Notes: generated by a model not told the origin, from the sequence alone. A stretch of DNA of 9,113 nucleotides from an uncultured Cocleimonas sp. (GCA_937974135.1 CALJIH010000043.1:1-9113); one strand, 5' to 3'; shown: positions 1-7,256, numbered from the stretch's first letter. A program made the numbers and translations.

Positions 1-19
1 TTTTTAATAAACTAAAAAA

Positions 20-36
20 GACACCCCCCTACTTTT
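20..36 (-). repeat. G6 dispersed repeat, copy 1
   Basis: On the minus strand this reads AAAAGTAGGGGGGTGTC and is followed by six T (plus-strand A run at 14-19). It is identical over 17 bases to copies 2 and 4. It lies about 205 bases upstream of leuS and points away from it. On its 5' side the minus strand reads CTAAAAACAATG, which shares the A5-C feature of the other copies. Confidence 0.9.
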
Positions 37-241
37 CATTGTTTTTAGATGAGATTTACGAATTTGCTTGTTAATACACAAATATTGGTCATTTAAAATG
101 TATTATGTGATTTCCATTTAAGGTTTAAATCTAGCTGAAATAATCTCAAAAAAAGTGGCGAGTCGTTAAAATCCTCGGTATCCTCTCATTCCCCTAACTA
201 TTTTGTGCTACTTACTGGATTTTTAGTATCACAACCTTTCT

Positions 242-2839
242 ATGCAAGAACAATATAATCATCAAACGATCGAACCCGCAGTGCAAGAAATGTGGGAAAA
301 AGAAAAACTATTCGAAGTTACAGAAGATCCCGATAAAGAAAAGTTTTACTGTCTATCAATGTTTCCATATCCCAGTGGTAAGTTACACATGGGTCATGTG
401 CGTAACTATACGATTGGTGATGTGATATCCCGTTTCCAGCGCATGCAAGGCAAGAATGTTCTACAACCCATGGGTTGGGATGCATTCGGGCTACCTGCAG
501 AAAATGCAGCCATAAAAAACAATGTTCCTCCAGCTGCGTGGACTGATAGCAATGTTGCGGAAATGGGCGCACAACTCAAAACTATGGGCTTTGCTTACGA
601 TTGGTCACGCGAATTAGCGACGTGTAAGCCAGATTATTATCGTTGGGAGCAATGGTTCTTTCTACGTTTACTCGAAAAAGGCTTGGTATATCGCAAAAAA
701 GCCACGGTCAATTGGGACCCGGTGGATAATACGGTGCTTGCGAATGAGCAAGTAGTAGACGGACGCGGTTGGCGCTCGGGCGCAGTTGTTGAACAGCGTG
801 AAATCGATCAGTGGTTCCTAAAAATTACTGCTTATGCAGATGAGTTGCTTGAGGACGTGCGCCAGCTAGAAAACTGGCCACAACAAGTTCGTACTATGCA
901 AGAAAACTGGATAGGACGATCAGAAGGTGTCGAGTTATCGTTTACCTTAGAAGAATCTGATGAAGAGTTGTCAGTATTTACTACCCGCCCAGATACGCTG
1001 ATGGGTGTCACTTATCTGGCAGTAGCTCCACAACACAGTTTGGCAGAGCGTGCGGCTGTATCTAATCCCGATCTCGCAGCGTTCATTGAAGAATGTAAAA
1101 ACATGAAAACCAGCGAAGCTGATATGGCTACGATGGAGAAAAAAGGCTTTGATACAGGTTTCTTGGCTGTGCATCCAATTACCGGAGAATCTGTGCCAGT
1201 TTGGGTCGCTAATTTTGTCCTCATGAGTTATGGCTCTGGTGCAGTGATGTCAGTACCTGCGCACGATGATCGTGATTGGGAGTTTGCCAAGAAATACCAA
1301 TTGGAAATCAAACAAGTAGTAACTTCTGCAAACGATACAGTCGCTAATGAAATTAATATAGAGGAAGGTGCGTATACAGAAAAAGGTGTTCTCATTAACT
1401 CAGGTGAATTTGACGGACTAACTTCACTAGAAGCAATTGATGCGATTGCAAATTTCCTACAAGAAGCCGAATCTGGTCGTAAGATGATTAATTATCGCTT
1501 ACGTGATTGGGGCGTATCTCGCCAACGTTATTGGGGTTGTCCTATTCCAATTATCTACTGCGATGATTGTGGTGCAGTAGCTGTTCCTGATGAAGATTTA
1601 CCTGTTGAGTTACCCACAGATATTGTATTTGATGTAAGCGGCGCTTCACCGATTAAAAACATGCCTGAATTCTACGAGACTACTTGTCCAAGTTGCGGTA
1701 AGAGTGCGACTCGTGAAACCGATACTTTTGATACTTTCTTCGAATCATCTTGGTATTACGCGCGTTATACGGGTCCAGATAATGATGAATCAATGCTCGA
1801 TGAGCGTGCTGATTATTGGCTGCCGGTTGATCAATATGTCGGAGGCATCGAACACGCCGTATTGCATCTGTTATATGCACGTTTCTTCAATAAACTCATG
1901 CGCGATGAAGGTTTAGTCGAGTGTGATGAGCCATTTACCAATTTGTTAACCCAAGGCATGGTATTGGCAGATACGTTTTACGTTGAAGATGAAAAGGGCG
2001 GTCAAGAATGGATTGCTCCTAAAGATGTAACCATTGAGCGTACTGAAAAAGGCAAGATTACGAGTATTAAAGACGATCAAGGTCGTGATGTGATTGGTTC
2101 TGGCATGAGTAAAATGTCCAAATCAAAAAATAACGGTGTTGATCCTCAAGAACTTATCGAAAAGTATGGAGCAGATACCCTTCGGGTATTTTCTATGTTT
2201 GCTGCACCGCCAGACCAAAGCATGGAATGGTCTGATTCTGGTGTTGAAGGTGCGAATCGATTCATTAAGCGTTTATGGCGCCAAGTTTATGTACACCTTG
2301 AAAACCGACCGCTTGAAGAACTTGATGTAGATAGTTTAATTGATGCGCAGTTAGATATGCGTCGTAAAGCACACGCAACCTTACAAAAAGTTAGCGATGA
2401 TATGTCTCGTCGCTATACCTTTAATACCGCAATTGCAGCGAATATGGAATTATTAAACGATTTGTTTAAGTTTCACGAAGATAGCCAGCAATCACGCGCG
2501 GTTCGCCAAGAAGCGCTCGAGCTTATCATACTGATGCTTTCTCCAATTATGCCGCATGTATGCCAAGAGTTATGGCAGATGCTGGGACACGATACGGCAG
2601 TCATGGATGAATCATGGCCTGAGGTTGATGAAGCCGCGTTAGTGCAATCTAAGATTCAAATGATGATTCAAATCAACGGCAAGCTTCGTGGTAAAATAGA
2701 CGTAGCTGTGGATGCCGATGATGATGATGTTAAAAAGCTTGCTTTAGAAAATGAAAATGCGAAAAACTTTTTAGAAGATGTTACGGTTAGAAAAGTGATC
2801 GTTGTGAAAGGTCGACTCATCAACATTGTTGCTAATTAA
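242..2839 (+). CDS. leuS: Leucyl-tRNA synthetase (LeuRS)
   Basis: Cytoplasmic class I aminoacyl-tRNA synthetase that charges tRNA-Leu with leucine using ATP. The 865 residues match the usual length of bacterial LeuRS (about 860). Visible landmarks: the HIGH-type signature HMGH at residues 49-52 in a Rossmann fold; the CP1 editing domain with TTRPDT at 247-252 (Thr252 corresponds to the editing specificity Thr of E. coli) and HDDRDWEFA around 341-349, with Asp345 as the conserved editing-site Asp; a zinc-ribbon insert with Cys pairs C440/C443 and C482/C485; the KMSKS loop at 624-628; and the C-terminal anticodon-binding region ending in the typical VRKVIVVKG segment. The ATG at 242 gives the standard N-terminus, but no clear Shine-Dalgarno precedes it. 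lptE follows after 32 bases, the usual gammaproteobacterial arrangement. The gene is intact; the identification is certain. Confidence 0.98.
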   Translation: MQEQYNHQTIEPAVQEMWEKEKLFEVTEDPDKEKFYCLSMFPYPSGKLHMGHVRNYTIGDVISRFQRMQGKNVLQPMGWDAFGLPAENAAIKNNVPPAAWTDSNVAEMGAQLKTMGFAYDWSRELATCKPDYYRWEQWFFLRLLEKGLVYRKKATVNWDPVDNTVLANEQVVDGRGWRSGAVVEQREIDQWFLKITAYADELLEDVRQLENWPQQVRTMQENWIGRSEGVELSFTLEESDEELSVFTTRPDTLMGVTYLAVAPQHSLAERAAVSNPDLAAFIEECKNMKTSEADMATMEKKGFDTGFLAVHPITGESVPVWVANFVLMSYGSGAVMSVPAHDDRDWEFAKKYQLEIKQVVTSANDTVANEINIEEGAYTEKGVLINSGEFDGLTSLEAIDAIANFLQEAESGRKMINYRLRDWGVSRQRYWGCPIPIIYCDDCGAVAVPDEDLPVELPTDIVFDVSGASPIKNMPEFYETTCPSCGKSATRETDTFDTFFESSWYYARYTGPDNDESMLDERADYWLPVDQYVGGIEHAVLHLLYARFFNKLMRDEGLVECDEPFTNLLTQGMVLADTFYVEDEKGGQEWIAPKDVTIERTEKGKITSIKDDQGRDVIGSGMSKMSKSKNNGVDPQELIEKYGADTLRVFSMFAAPPDQSMEWSDSGVEGANRFIKRLWRQVYVHLENRPLEELDVDSLIDAQLDMRRKAHATLQKVSDDMSRRYTFNTAIAANMELLNDLFKFHEDSQQSRAVRQEALELIILMLSPIMPHVCQELWQMLGHDTAVMDESWPEVDEAALVQSKIQMMIQINGKLRGKIDVAVDADDDDVKKLALENENAKNFLEDVTVRKVIVVKGRLINIVAN

Positions 2840-2868
2840 TTTCTAGAGTGTAAAACACAAATTAGAAA
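2840..2868 (+). other. Stem-loop between leuS and lptE
   Basis: TTTCTA (2840-2845) pairs with TAGAAA (2863-2868), and inside them GTGT (2848-2851) pairs with ACAC (2855-2858) around an AAA loop. The structure ends three bases before the lptE ATG and covers the position where its ribosome site would be. It could tune lptE translation or mRNA processing; this is inference from the inverted repeat alone. Confidence 0.35.
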
Positions 2869-2871
2869 ACT

Positions 2872-3378
2872 ATGAGCAGAAAATTTACACTATTAAGCGT
2901 TGTTTTATTGTTACTGCTCATCCAAGCATGCAGTGGAAATGGTTTTCACTTGCGAAAAAGTGTCGAATTAACACCTCAGTTTTCTTCAACGTATCTAAAA
3001 GGATTGTCTTCTAAAAATGAGTTTAGTAAAACTTTTACAGATGCTTTAACTGAAGCAGGTGGAAGTGTTGTTGAATCTTCAGATCAATCTAAGGTTGTAG
3101 TTAATTTTTCTAGATTTGAAGAAGGACGACGCGTGATTGCATACACAAGTGATCGACGTGCTAGGGAATATTTAGTGTTCTTGAAAGTTGAGTATTCCAT
3201 TCAAAATAATAATAACAAATCAGTTTCAGTACCAAAACATCGTCTCAATATTGATCGTTCTTATTTATATGATCCAGATTTTGCATTGGGTAAATCTGAA
3301 GAGGAAAAGCGAGTAAAACAAACGCTTTATGAAGAAGTTACACGTTTAATTCTGCTTCGACTAAAATACAGTCAATAA
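2872..3378 (+). CDS. lptE: LPS-assembly lipoprotein LptE (RlpB)
   Basis: Outer-membrane lipoprotein that, in the known family, plugs the LptD barrel and helps deliver lipopolysaccharide to the cell surface. The 168-residue product starts with a lipoprotein signal peptide: Ser-Arg-Lys, a Leu/Val-rich core, then the lipobox LIQAC with the lipidated Cys at residue 20. Right after it comes GFHLR (24-28), the hallmark of LptE N-termini. The remainder fits the LptE alpha/beta fold, with a basic YTSDRRAREY segment and a helical C-terminus. It is somewhat shorter than E. coli LptE (193). It sits 32 bases after leuS, its conserved partner, and is probably cotranscribed with it. The ATG at 2872 has no good Shine-Dalgarno and lies just after a small inverted repeat. 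holA, which normally follows, is absent. The call rests on synteny, lipobox and the GFHLR motif. Confidence 0.9.
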   Translation: MSRKFTLLSVVLLLLLIQACSGNGFHLRKSVELTPQFSSTYLKGLSSKNEFSKTFTDALTEAGGSVVESSDQSKVVVNFSRFEEGRRVIAYTSDRRAREYLVFLKVEYSIQNNNNKSVSVPKHRLNIDRSYLYDPDFALGKSEEEKRVKQTLYEEVTRLILLRLKYSQ

Positions 3379-3391
3379 ATAAATTGTTAAC

Positions 3392-3420
3392 TTGATACTC
3401 ACTTTTAGTGTTTGTATCAA
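3392..3420. other. Stem-loop after lptE
   Basis: TTGATAC (3392-3398) and GTATCAA (3414-3420) are perfect inverted arms. Inside them CACT (3400-3403) pairs with AGTG (3407-3410) around a TTT loop. It starts 14 bases after the lptE stop. No T run follows, so it could be a 3'-end stabilising hairpin or a weak or Rho-type terminator rather than an intrinsic terminator. Confidence 0.45.
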
Positions 3421-3491
3421 TTGCATTCAATAGAGGCGTTAATCGCGTTAACAGGAATAGTTGATAGGGTTATGGTTGCTTAAAACCGCAC

Positions 3492-3508
3492 AAAAGTAGG
3501 GGGGTGTC
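3492..3508 (+). repeat. G6 dispersed repeat, copy 2
   Basis: AAAAGTAGGGGGGTGTC followed by TTTT, in the lptE to transglycosylase gap. It is preceded by TTAAAACCGCAC, almost the same as the 5' flank of copy 3. About 30 bases downstream, GAGCATATATTC resembles the AGCATAAATATTC that follows copy 3, so the true repeat unit may be longer than the 17-base core. Confidence 0.9.
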
Positions 3509-3550
3509 TTTTCAATAATAAATAAAGCCCCACGACTGAGCATATATTCA

Positions 3551-3555
3551 AGGAG
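3551..3555 (+). promoter_or_regulatory. Shine-Dalgarno AGGAG without a standard start codon at the expected distance
   Basis: AGGAG lies 36 bases before the first ATG (3592) of the transglycosylase frame, too far to serve it. At the ideal distance, 6 bases on, the in-frame codon is GTC (3562-3564), followed by AAA ATA AAT ATC. Those codons would supply the charged n-region that the signal peptide lacks when started at 3592. Confidence 0.5.
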
Positions 3556-3591
3556 TAAAACGTCAAAATAAATATCACATATTATTTAGTT

Positions 3592-4773
3592 ATGATTATT
3601 GCTGTTTGCTTTTCAACAATAGCAAAGGCTGATATTGGTTTTGAAAATTGGAAAAAATCGCTACGTCAACAAGCATTAGTTGAGGGTATTTTACCGAGGG
3701 TGTTTGATCAAGCTTTAGAGAATGTAAGTCTAGATCCTCAAGTGATTAAATTTGATGGCAGTCAACCCGAATTCACACGTAACGTTTGGGATTACATTGA
3801 TAATGCCACTTCTATTGCCAGAATAAACAAGGGTAAGGATTTAATAAAGCAGCATCGCGGCTTATTTGATGAAATAGAAAAGCGTTACGGCGTACAACGA
3901 GAAATCATTACGGCTATTTGGGCAATGGAGAGCGACTTTGGCAGAAATTATGGCAACAAGTACGTACTGCAATCTCTAGCTACTTTGGCTTACGCAAGTA
4001 GTTCACAAAAACGCATGGATTTTGCTTTAAGCGAACTAATTCTCACACTAAAAATTATCCAAACAAAAAAAATGGATAGCCAAAACCTCATTGGTTCTTG
4101 GGCGGGAGCCATGGGGCAACCTCAGTTCATGCCAAGTTCGTATCTAAAATACGGCGTTGATTATAATCGTGATGGTAAAGTTGACTTGTGGCAAACGCTA
4201 CCTGATATATTTGCTTCGATAGCTAATTTTTTAGCTGAATCAGGATGGCGCCCCGGCGAACACTGGGGGGAAGAAGTAACATTGCCCGGGCAATTTGACT
4301 GGCGTTTAAACAGCCCTGCTTATCAGTTGCGCTATCAACAATGGCAAGAAATAGGTTTGAATAAAATTAATAATAAACAATACGCTTTTCCGCAAAGGTT
4401 AGCTTCATTGTTTATCCCAGCAGGAAAAAAAGGACCAGTTTTTTTAATCACACATAATTTTTCTGTGATTAAGCGCTACAATCAGTCTAGTAGTTATGCA
4501 TTAGCGGTAGCTCAGCTGAGTAACTTGTTTGGCTTGGGGGATAAAATAAGAGGTCAATGGCCTATTCAGGATAAGGCTTTGAGTATTATTCAAGTGAAAC
4601 AGATGCAAAGCTTACTTAATCAATATGGCCATAATGTTGGTGAAATAGATGGGAAAATAGGGACAAAAACGAGAGAGGCAATTCGCACGTGGCAACTAGA
4701 AAATGGTTATTCTGGTGATGGGTATGCTAATCTTAAACTATTAACTCTGCTCAAAGAAAATTCGAGTAAGTAA
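3592..4773 (+). CDS. MltB-family lytic murein transglycosylase with C-terminal peptidoglycan-binding domain
   Basis: Periplasmic enzyme predicted to cleave the MurNAc-GlcNAc bond of peptidoglycan, forming 1,6-anhydroMurNAc ends. From the ATG at 3592 (393 residues): a short hydrophobic leader ending STIAKA; an MltB-type (SLT_2) catalytic domain at about 17-320 with AIWAMESDFG, where Glu113 is the expected catalytic acid; GSWAGAMGQPQFMPSSY at 168-184; an EF-hand-like loop DYNRDGKVDLW at 190-200, resembling the calcium site of Slt35; NF-x-VI-x-x-YN near 289-297; and a PG_binding_1-type domain at about 332-388. There is no lipobox, so it is probably soluble rather than anchored like E. coli MltB. 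The start is doubtful: a good AGGAG lies at 3551-3555, and the frame is open upstream to a TAA at 3556-3558. The extra residues (VKINITYYLV) would complete a normal signal peptide, but no ATG, GTG or TTG is present there. The family call is firm; the exact subfamily (MltB or the MltB_2 type) is less sure. Confidence 0.93.
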   Translation: MIIAVCFSTIAKADIGFENWKKSLRQQALVEGILPRVFDQALENVSLDPQVIKFDGSQPEFTRNVWDYIDNATSIARINKGKDLIKQHRGLFDEIEKRYGVQREIITAIWAMESDFGRNYGNKYVLQSLATLAYASSSQKRMDFALSELILTLKIIQTKKMDSQNLIGSWAGAMGQPQFMPSSYLKYGVDYNRDGKVDLWQTLPDIFASIANFLAESGWRPGEHWGEEVTLPGQFDWRLNSPAYQLRYQQWQEIGLNKINNKQYAFPQRLASLFIPAGKKGPVFLITHNFSVIKRYNQSSSYALAVAQLSNLFGLGDKIRGQWPIQDKALSIIQVKQMQSLLNQYGHNVGEIDGKIGTKTREAIRTWQLENGYSGDGYANLKLLTLLKENSSK

Positions 4774-4775
4774 AA

Positions 4776-4790
4776 TTAGCATTAAGCTAA
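4776..4790. other. Small inverted repeat after the transglycosylase gene
   Basis: TTAGC (4776-4780) and GCTAA (4786-4790) flank the loop ATTAA, three bases after the transglycosylase stop. The stem is only 5 bp and no T tract follows, so it is at most a weak pause or processing site before the porin gene. Confidence 0.25.
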
Positions 4791-4829
4791 GTTAAAAATA
4801 AATCATTCACATAATTTGATTAGGTGTTT

Positions 4830-4836
4830 GAGGGAG
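4830..4836 (+). promoter_or_regulatory. Ribosome binding site deciding the porin start
   Basis: GAGGGAG ends five bases before the TTG at 4842 and supports that codon as the start. It lies inside the reading frame if the upstream GTG at 4824 is used, which argues against the GTG. Confidence 0.6.
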
Positions 4837-4841
4837 ATACA

Positions 4842-5837
4842 TTGAAAAAAATAGTAATGATCGTTTTGCTAGCGATTATCTCGACATCGTGTATGGCAAA
4901 AACAAAAGTCTATGGGGAATTACATACATCCTATAATAAAGTTTTTGCTGTAGGGGCTAAATCAAGAGATAACTTCGACTTGAATAATTCTTTCATTGGA
5001 GTGAAAAGTTCTACAGAAATAAAAAAAGATATCAGCTTTATCTATCAATTTGTTTGGGGAATTGACACCAGTGGTTATGAAGATTCAACAAGCCCTGATT
5101 TTGATAATAGAAATCAAGTCATAGGTTTAGCAAGTCCATCTGGAGCTGTTGTTGTTGGACGTTTTGATACCCCTTTTAAGAAAGTGGGTGAAAAAGCAGA
5201 TTTGTTTTGGCATTCACAACTGGGTCAAAATAGAAATATTACGAATGCAAGAAATTGGGATCTGCGAGCAGATAAAATAATCGCAATACAATCTCCGATT
5301 AAAAACGGCTTTCAGGGCAGTATCGCCTATGCCTCTGACATCTCCGATACTTCACGTATTACTCCAAATGGTAAAGCTATAAGTCTGAATGGTTTTTATA
5401 AAAAAGGAAAAGTAGTATATGGTGCGGCTTATGAGCATCATGACCTTAAAAACGTATCTGCGAAAACCAATGCTTTGCGTTTCAGTGCTACATTTAAAGA
5501 TGGGCCATTAAAAATGGTTGGCTTTTATCAGCAAGAAGATAACGATACATCAAACACAGGTGAACCAGATGCCTCAGTTTTTGGAGTTGGCCTTGCTTAC
5601 AGAAAAGGAAAAGGTACTTTTAAAGCTCAGGTATATCATCGTGATTCAGATAACAGTAACAATACAGACCTAATAGCCATTGGTTACGATTACAATCTGT
5701 TAAGAAAACTGGATATTTACGCTCAGGCTGCCCAGATAAACAATGCGCTAAGTATAGGTGGTGAAGATTTCGATGGAGGTACATCAAATTCTTCTAGGTT
5801 ACATGGTGTATCTTTAGGTGTTCGCTTTAGGTTTTAA
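4842..5837 (+). CDS. Gram-negative general porin (16-strand, trimeric type)
   Basis: Outer-membrane beta-barrel channel for small hydrophilic solutes. I choose the TTG at 4842, giving 331 residues. It is preceded by GAGGGAG at 4830-4836 with a 5-base spacer, and it begins a clean signal peptide (MKKIVMIVLLAIISTSCMA, predicted cut after Ala19). A GTG at 4824 would add six acidic or polar residues ahead of that signal and overlap the ribosome site. The mature protein opens with KTKVYGELHTSY, the classical first strand of Porin_4/OmpC-like porins, followed by FIGVKSSTEI, YQFVWGID, and the loop-3-like segment GRFDTPFKKVGEKADLF. It alternates polar and aromatic residues throughout and ends GVSLGVRFRF; a terminal Phe is the outer-membrane assembly signal. 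It lies 68 bases after the transglycosylase and may be cotranscribed or have its own promoter. Substrate selectivity cannot be read from the sequence. Confidence 0.92.
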   Translation: MKKIVMIVLLAIISTSCMAKTKVYGELHTSYNKVFAVGAKSRDNFDLNNSFIGVKSSTEIKKDISFIYQFVWGIDTSGYEDSTSPDFDNRNQVIGLASPSGAVVVGRFDTPFKKVGEKADLFWHSQLGQNRNITNARNWDLRADKIIAIQSPIKNGFQGSIAYASDISDTSRITPNGKAISLNGFYKKGKVVYGAAYEHHDLKNVSAKTNALRFSATFKDGPLKMVGFYQQEDNDTSNTGEPDASVFGVGLAYRKGKGTFKAQVYHRDSDNSNNTDLIAIGYDYNLLRKLDIYAQAAQINNALSIGGEDFDGGTSNSSRLHGVSLGVRFRF

Positions 5838-5850
5838 AAGATTTATTTTT

Positions 5851-5896
5851 AATACTAATTGTCATGACTAGGGCGTCATGACACATTAAAAGTATT
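5851..5896 (+). terminator. Probable terminator hairpin after the porin gene
   Basis: The self-complementary octamer GTCATGAC occurs twice (5861-5868 and 5875-5882) around the loop TAGGGC, giving an 8-bp stem. Outer arms extend it imperfectly (AATACTAAT at 5851-5859 against ATTAAAAGTATT ending at 5896), and on the plus strand a T-rich stretch follows. It starts 14 bases after the porin stop and lies between convergent genes. On the minus strand the 3' side is A-rich, so termination there is less likely. Confidence 0.5.
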
Positions 5897-5923
5897 TTAT
5901 ATTTATTTAGTGTAACTTGAACC

Positions 5924-6640
5924 CTACTTAGCGTACTTTCTAAGGCGTAGAGCTACATTTGATGGATCTATTCCTCGCCTAATCTTGAGGCTAACTGAAG
6001 TTGGACTCTTCGAGAGCTTTTCTGTAATAATTTCTCTATCTTGTCTTCTTAGTTGGTTTAGACCTATGAGATCTCTTTGAATATTACCCTTGATATTTAC
6101 CGAAGGATCTTTGACCAAGAAAAAGCCTTTAGATGCTTTGCCTACAACCATTCCAGAAAAATTAATATTAATTTTTGTACCGACACAGATTTTTTCAATT
6201 AAATCTGCAGCAGCTTGACTGCCGCTGTCAGGTCCATGCTTTATACACTCTTCTGATAGCACACTTATAATTTCATTATTGATAACTACGTTTTCTGCAT
6301 TTAACGCAGCATTAAAGTAACTCTCATCTTCACGAGCTTGGTTCTGTTGTTGATACTGCTGAGTTTGCACTGCTGGAGCTTGATAAGTTTGGGTTTGTTG
6401 GCCTGAAGTCTGAGCAGGTCCTGCACAAAGCTGCACTACCTGTGCATTGGTAAAACCGCGCTGTAAATAATAATCGATATCAGATTTACTACAGCTATTT
6501 GCTAATGCGATTGAATTTGGGAATATGCTCAATATTGAAACAGCGGATAAAGCTAACATTGGTAAAACAATGTTTTTAGATGACATCTTTAATAAAAGTG
6601 ATGACTGTGCTTGTGACTGTAATTTTGACAAAAATGCCAT
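5924..6640 (-). CDS. Exported protein of unknown function with Cys-bounded helical motif and Gln-rich linker
   Basis: Function not recognised. The 238-residue product starts at the ATG at 6640, supported by GGAGA five bases upstream (GGAGATTTTTATG on the minus strand). Residues 1-47 look like a signal peptide with an unusually long n-region; the hydrophobic core is about 24-46 and the cut would follow SIALA. A second Met at residue 19 would give a more usual signal but has only a weak ribosome site. Next comes a compact segment, residues 50-72, starting and ending in Cys (CSKSDIDYYL then QRGFTNAQVVQLC). I have seen this type of motif in uncharacterised proteobacterial exported proteins. A Gln/Tyr/Ala-rich low-complexity linker spans about 77-102. 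The C-terminal part (103-238) is mixed alpha/beta with Cys132 and Cys152, and has a basic tail. The four cysteines could form disulfides in the periplasm. It converges on the porin gene, and a consensus TATAAT box lies upstream, so it may be monocistronic. Confidence 0.85.
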   Translation of the reverse strand: MAFLSKLQSQAQSSLLLKMSSKNIVLPMLALSAVSILSIFPNSIALANSCSKSDIDYYLQRGFTNAQVVQLCAGPAQTSGQQTQTYQAPAVQTQQYQQQNQAREDESYFNAALNAENVVINNEIISVLSEECIKHGPDSGSQAAADLIEKICVGTKININFSGMVVGKASKGFFLVKDPSVNIKGNIQRDLIGLNQLRRQDREIITEKLSKSPTSVSLKIRRGIDPSNVALRLRKYAK

Positions 6641-6695
6641 AAAAATCTCCGATTTAATTTATATTAGCTTTTTATAGTGGTTTAAATTAGTCAAA

Positions 6696-6724
6696 ATTAT
6701 AGCGAATAAAGTTCCATTAGGTTT
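6696..6724 (-). promoter_or_regulatory. Possible promoter of the exported unknown gene
   Basis: On the minus strand a perfect TATAAT occupies 6696-6701, with a poor -35 match (AAACCT) 17 bases upstream. Transcription would start near 6690, giving a leader of about 50 bases to the ATG at 6640. It lies in the 100-base gap after the ACT gene. In AT-rich DNA such boxes arise by chance. Confidence 0.35.
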
Positions 6725-6740
6725 ATCTATTCTTAAATTA

Positions 6741-7256
6741 TTAGCTTAATTTTATATCAATCATTAATTGATCAGATACTTCTTCCAAGCAATCTTCAAC
6801 ATCGTCGGCACTTACATTATCAGGAAGTCCTAATCTCAGGTCTGCACAAAATAGCATTCCTCCAGCCATACTCGCTTCCTTTACAGTGCTATCAAGTTCT
6901 TCGATATTGACATTTAACTTCGCCAGTACTTCAGTGACATCATTAATGATGCCAATACGATCTTGACACAAAATTTCAACATTCAGTACTTTCGTTGTTT
7001 CTGGTGATTCAGTAGTGTTAGAAGTTTCGATGAGTATTTTTAAATCATTTGTTTCTAGTTTATCTAGCTCAGCGGTTAGTGCTTCAATATTACTCTCTGG
7101 TATTGATACCTGTAAGATACCTGCAAATTTTCCTGCCAGATGTGCCATGCGGCTCTCGCTCCAACTCGCTTTATGTTTTCCTAGAGCTTCCGATAGAGAA
7201 TTAACCAAACCTGGCTCATCATTTCCTAAAATGGTAATAATTAATGCAACTTGCAT
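6741..7256 (-). CDS. GcvR-like protein with two ACT domains
   Basis: Small cytoplasmic protein of two ACT domains and no DNA-binding domain. ACT 1 covers about 1-80, with ITILGNDEPGLVNSLSEAL; ACT 2 covers about 88-171, with CQDRIGIINDVTEVLAKLNVNIEEL. Each ACT has the Asp/Glu-x-x-Gly turn that usually forms the ligand site at an ACT interface. In E. coli the similar GcvR (190 residues) binds glycine and represses the glycine-cleavage operon through GcvA. The 171 residues and domain order match, but the sequence is divergent and other double-ACT regulators look alike, so the glycine role is inference. The start at 7256 has AGGAG on the minus strand with a normal spacer. It lies downstream of bcp and the OsmC-like gene, separated from the latter by 171 bases that hold a G6 repeat. 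In E. coli gcvR is adjacent to bcp, which supports the assignment. Confidence 0.85.
   Translation of the reverse strand: MQVALIITILGNDEPGLVNSLSEALGKHKASWSESRMAHLAGKFAGILQVSIPESNIEALTAELDKLETNDLKILIETSNTTESPETTKVLNVEILCQDRIGIINDVTEVLAKLNVNIEELDSTVKEASMAGGMLFCADLRLGLPDNVSADDVEDCLEEVSDQLMIDIKLS

Noticed and set aside
37..241. A leucine-responsive leader or T-box upstream of leuS
   Set aside because: No Leu-rich leader peptide, no T-box-type conserved bulge and no antiterminator/terminator pair was seen; only a distant 7-base inverted match (168-174 with 217-223), which can arise by chance.
1680..1916. Open frames on both strands inside leuS
   Set aside because: Shadow frames within a strongly conserved gene; no ribosome site and no protein-like features.
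4265..4270. Another run of six G as a fifth repeat copy
   Set aside because: It lies in the transglycosylase coding region (His-Trp-Gly-Glu codons) and its flanks do not match the repeat.
4842..4898. Cys17 of the porin precursor as a lipobox
   Set aside because: The residues before it (Ser-Thr-Ser) lack the aliphatic residue needed at -3; a signal peptidase I cut after Ala19 fits a porin better.
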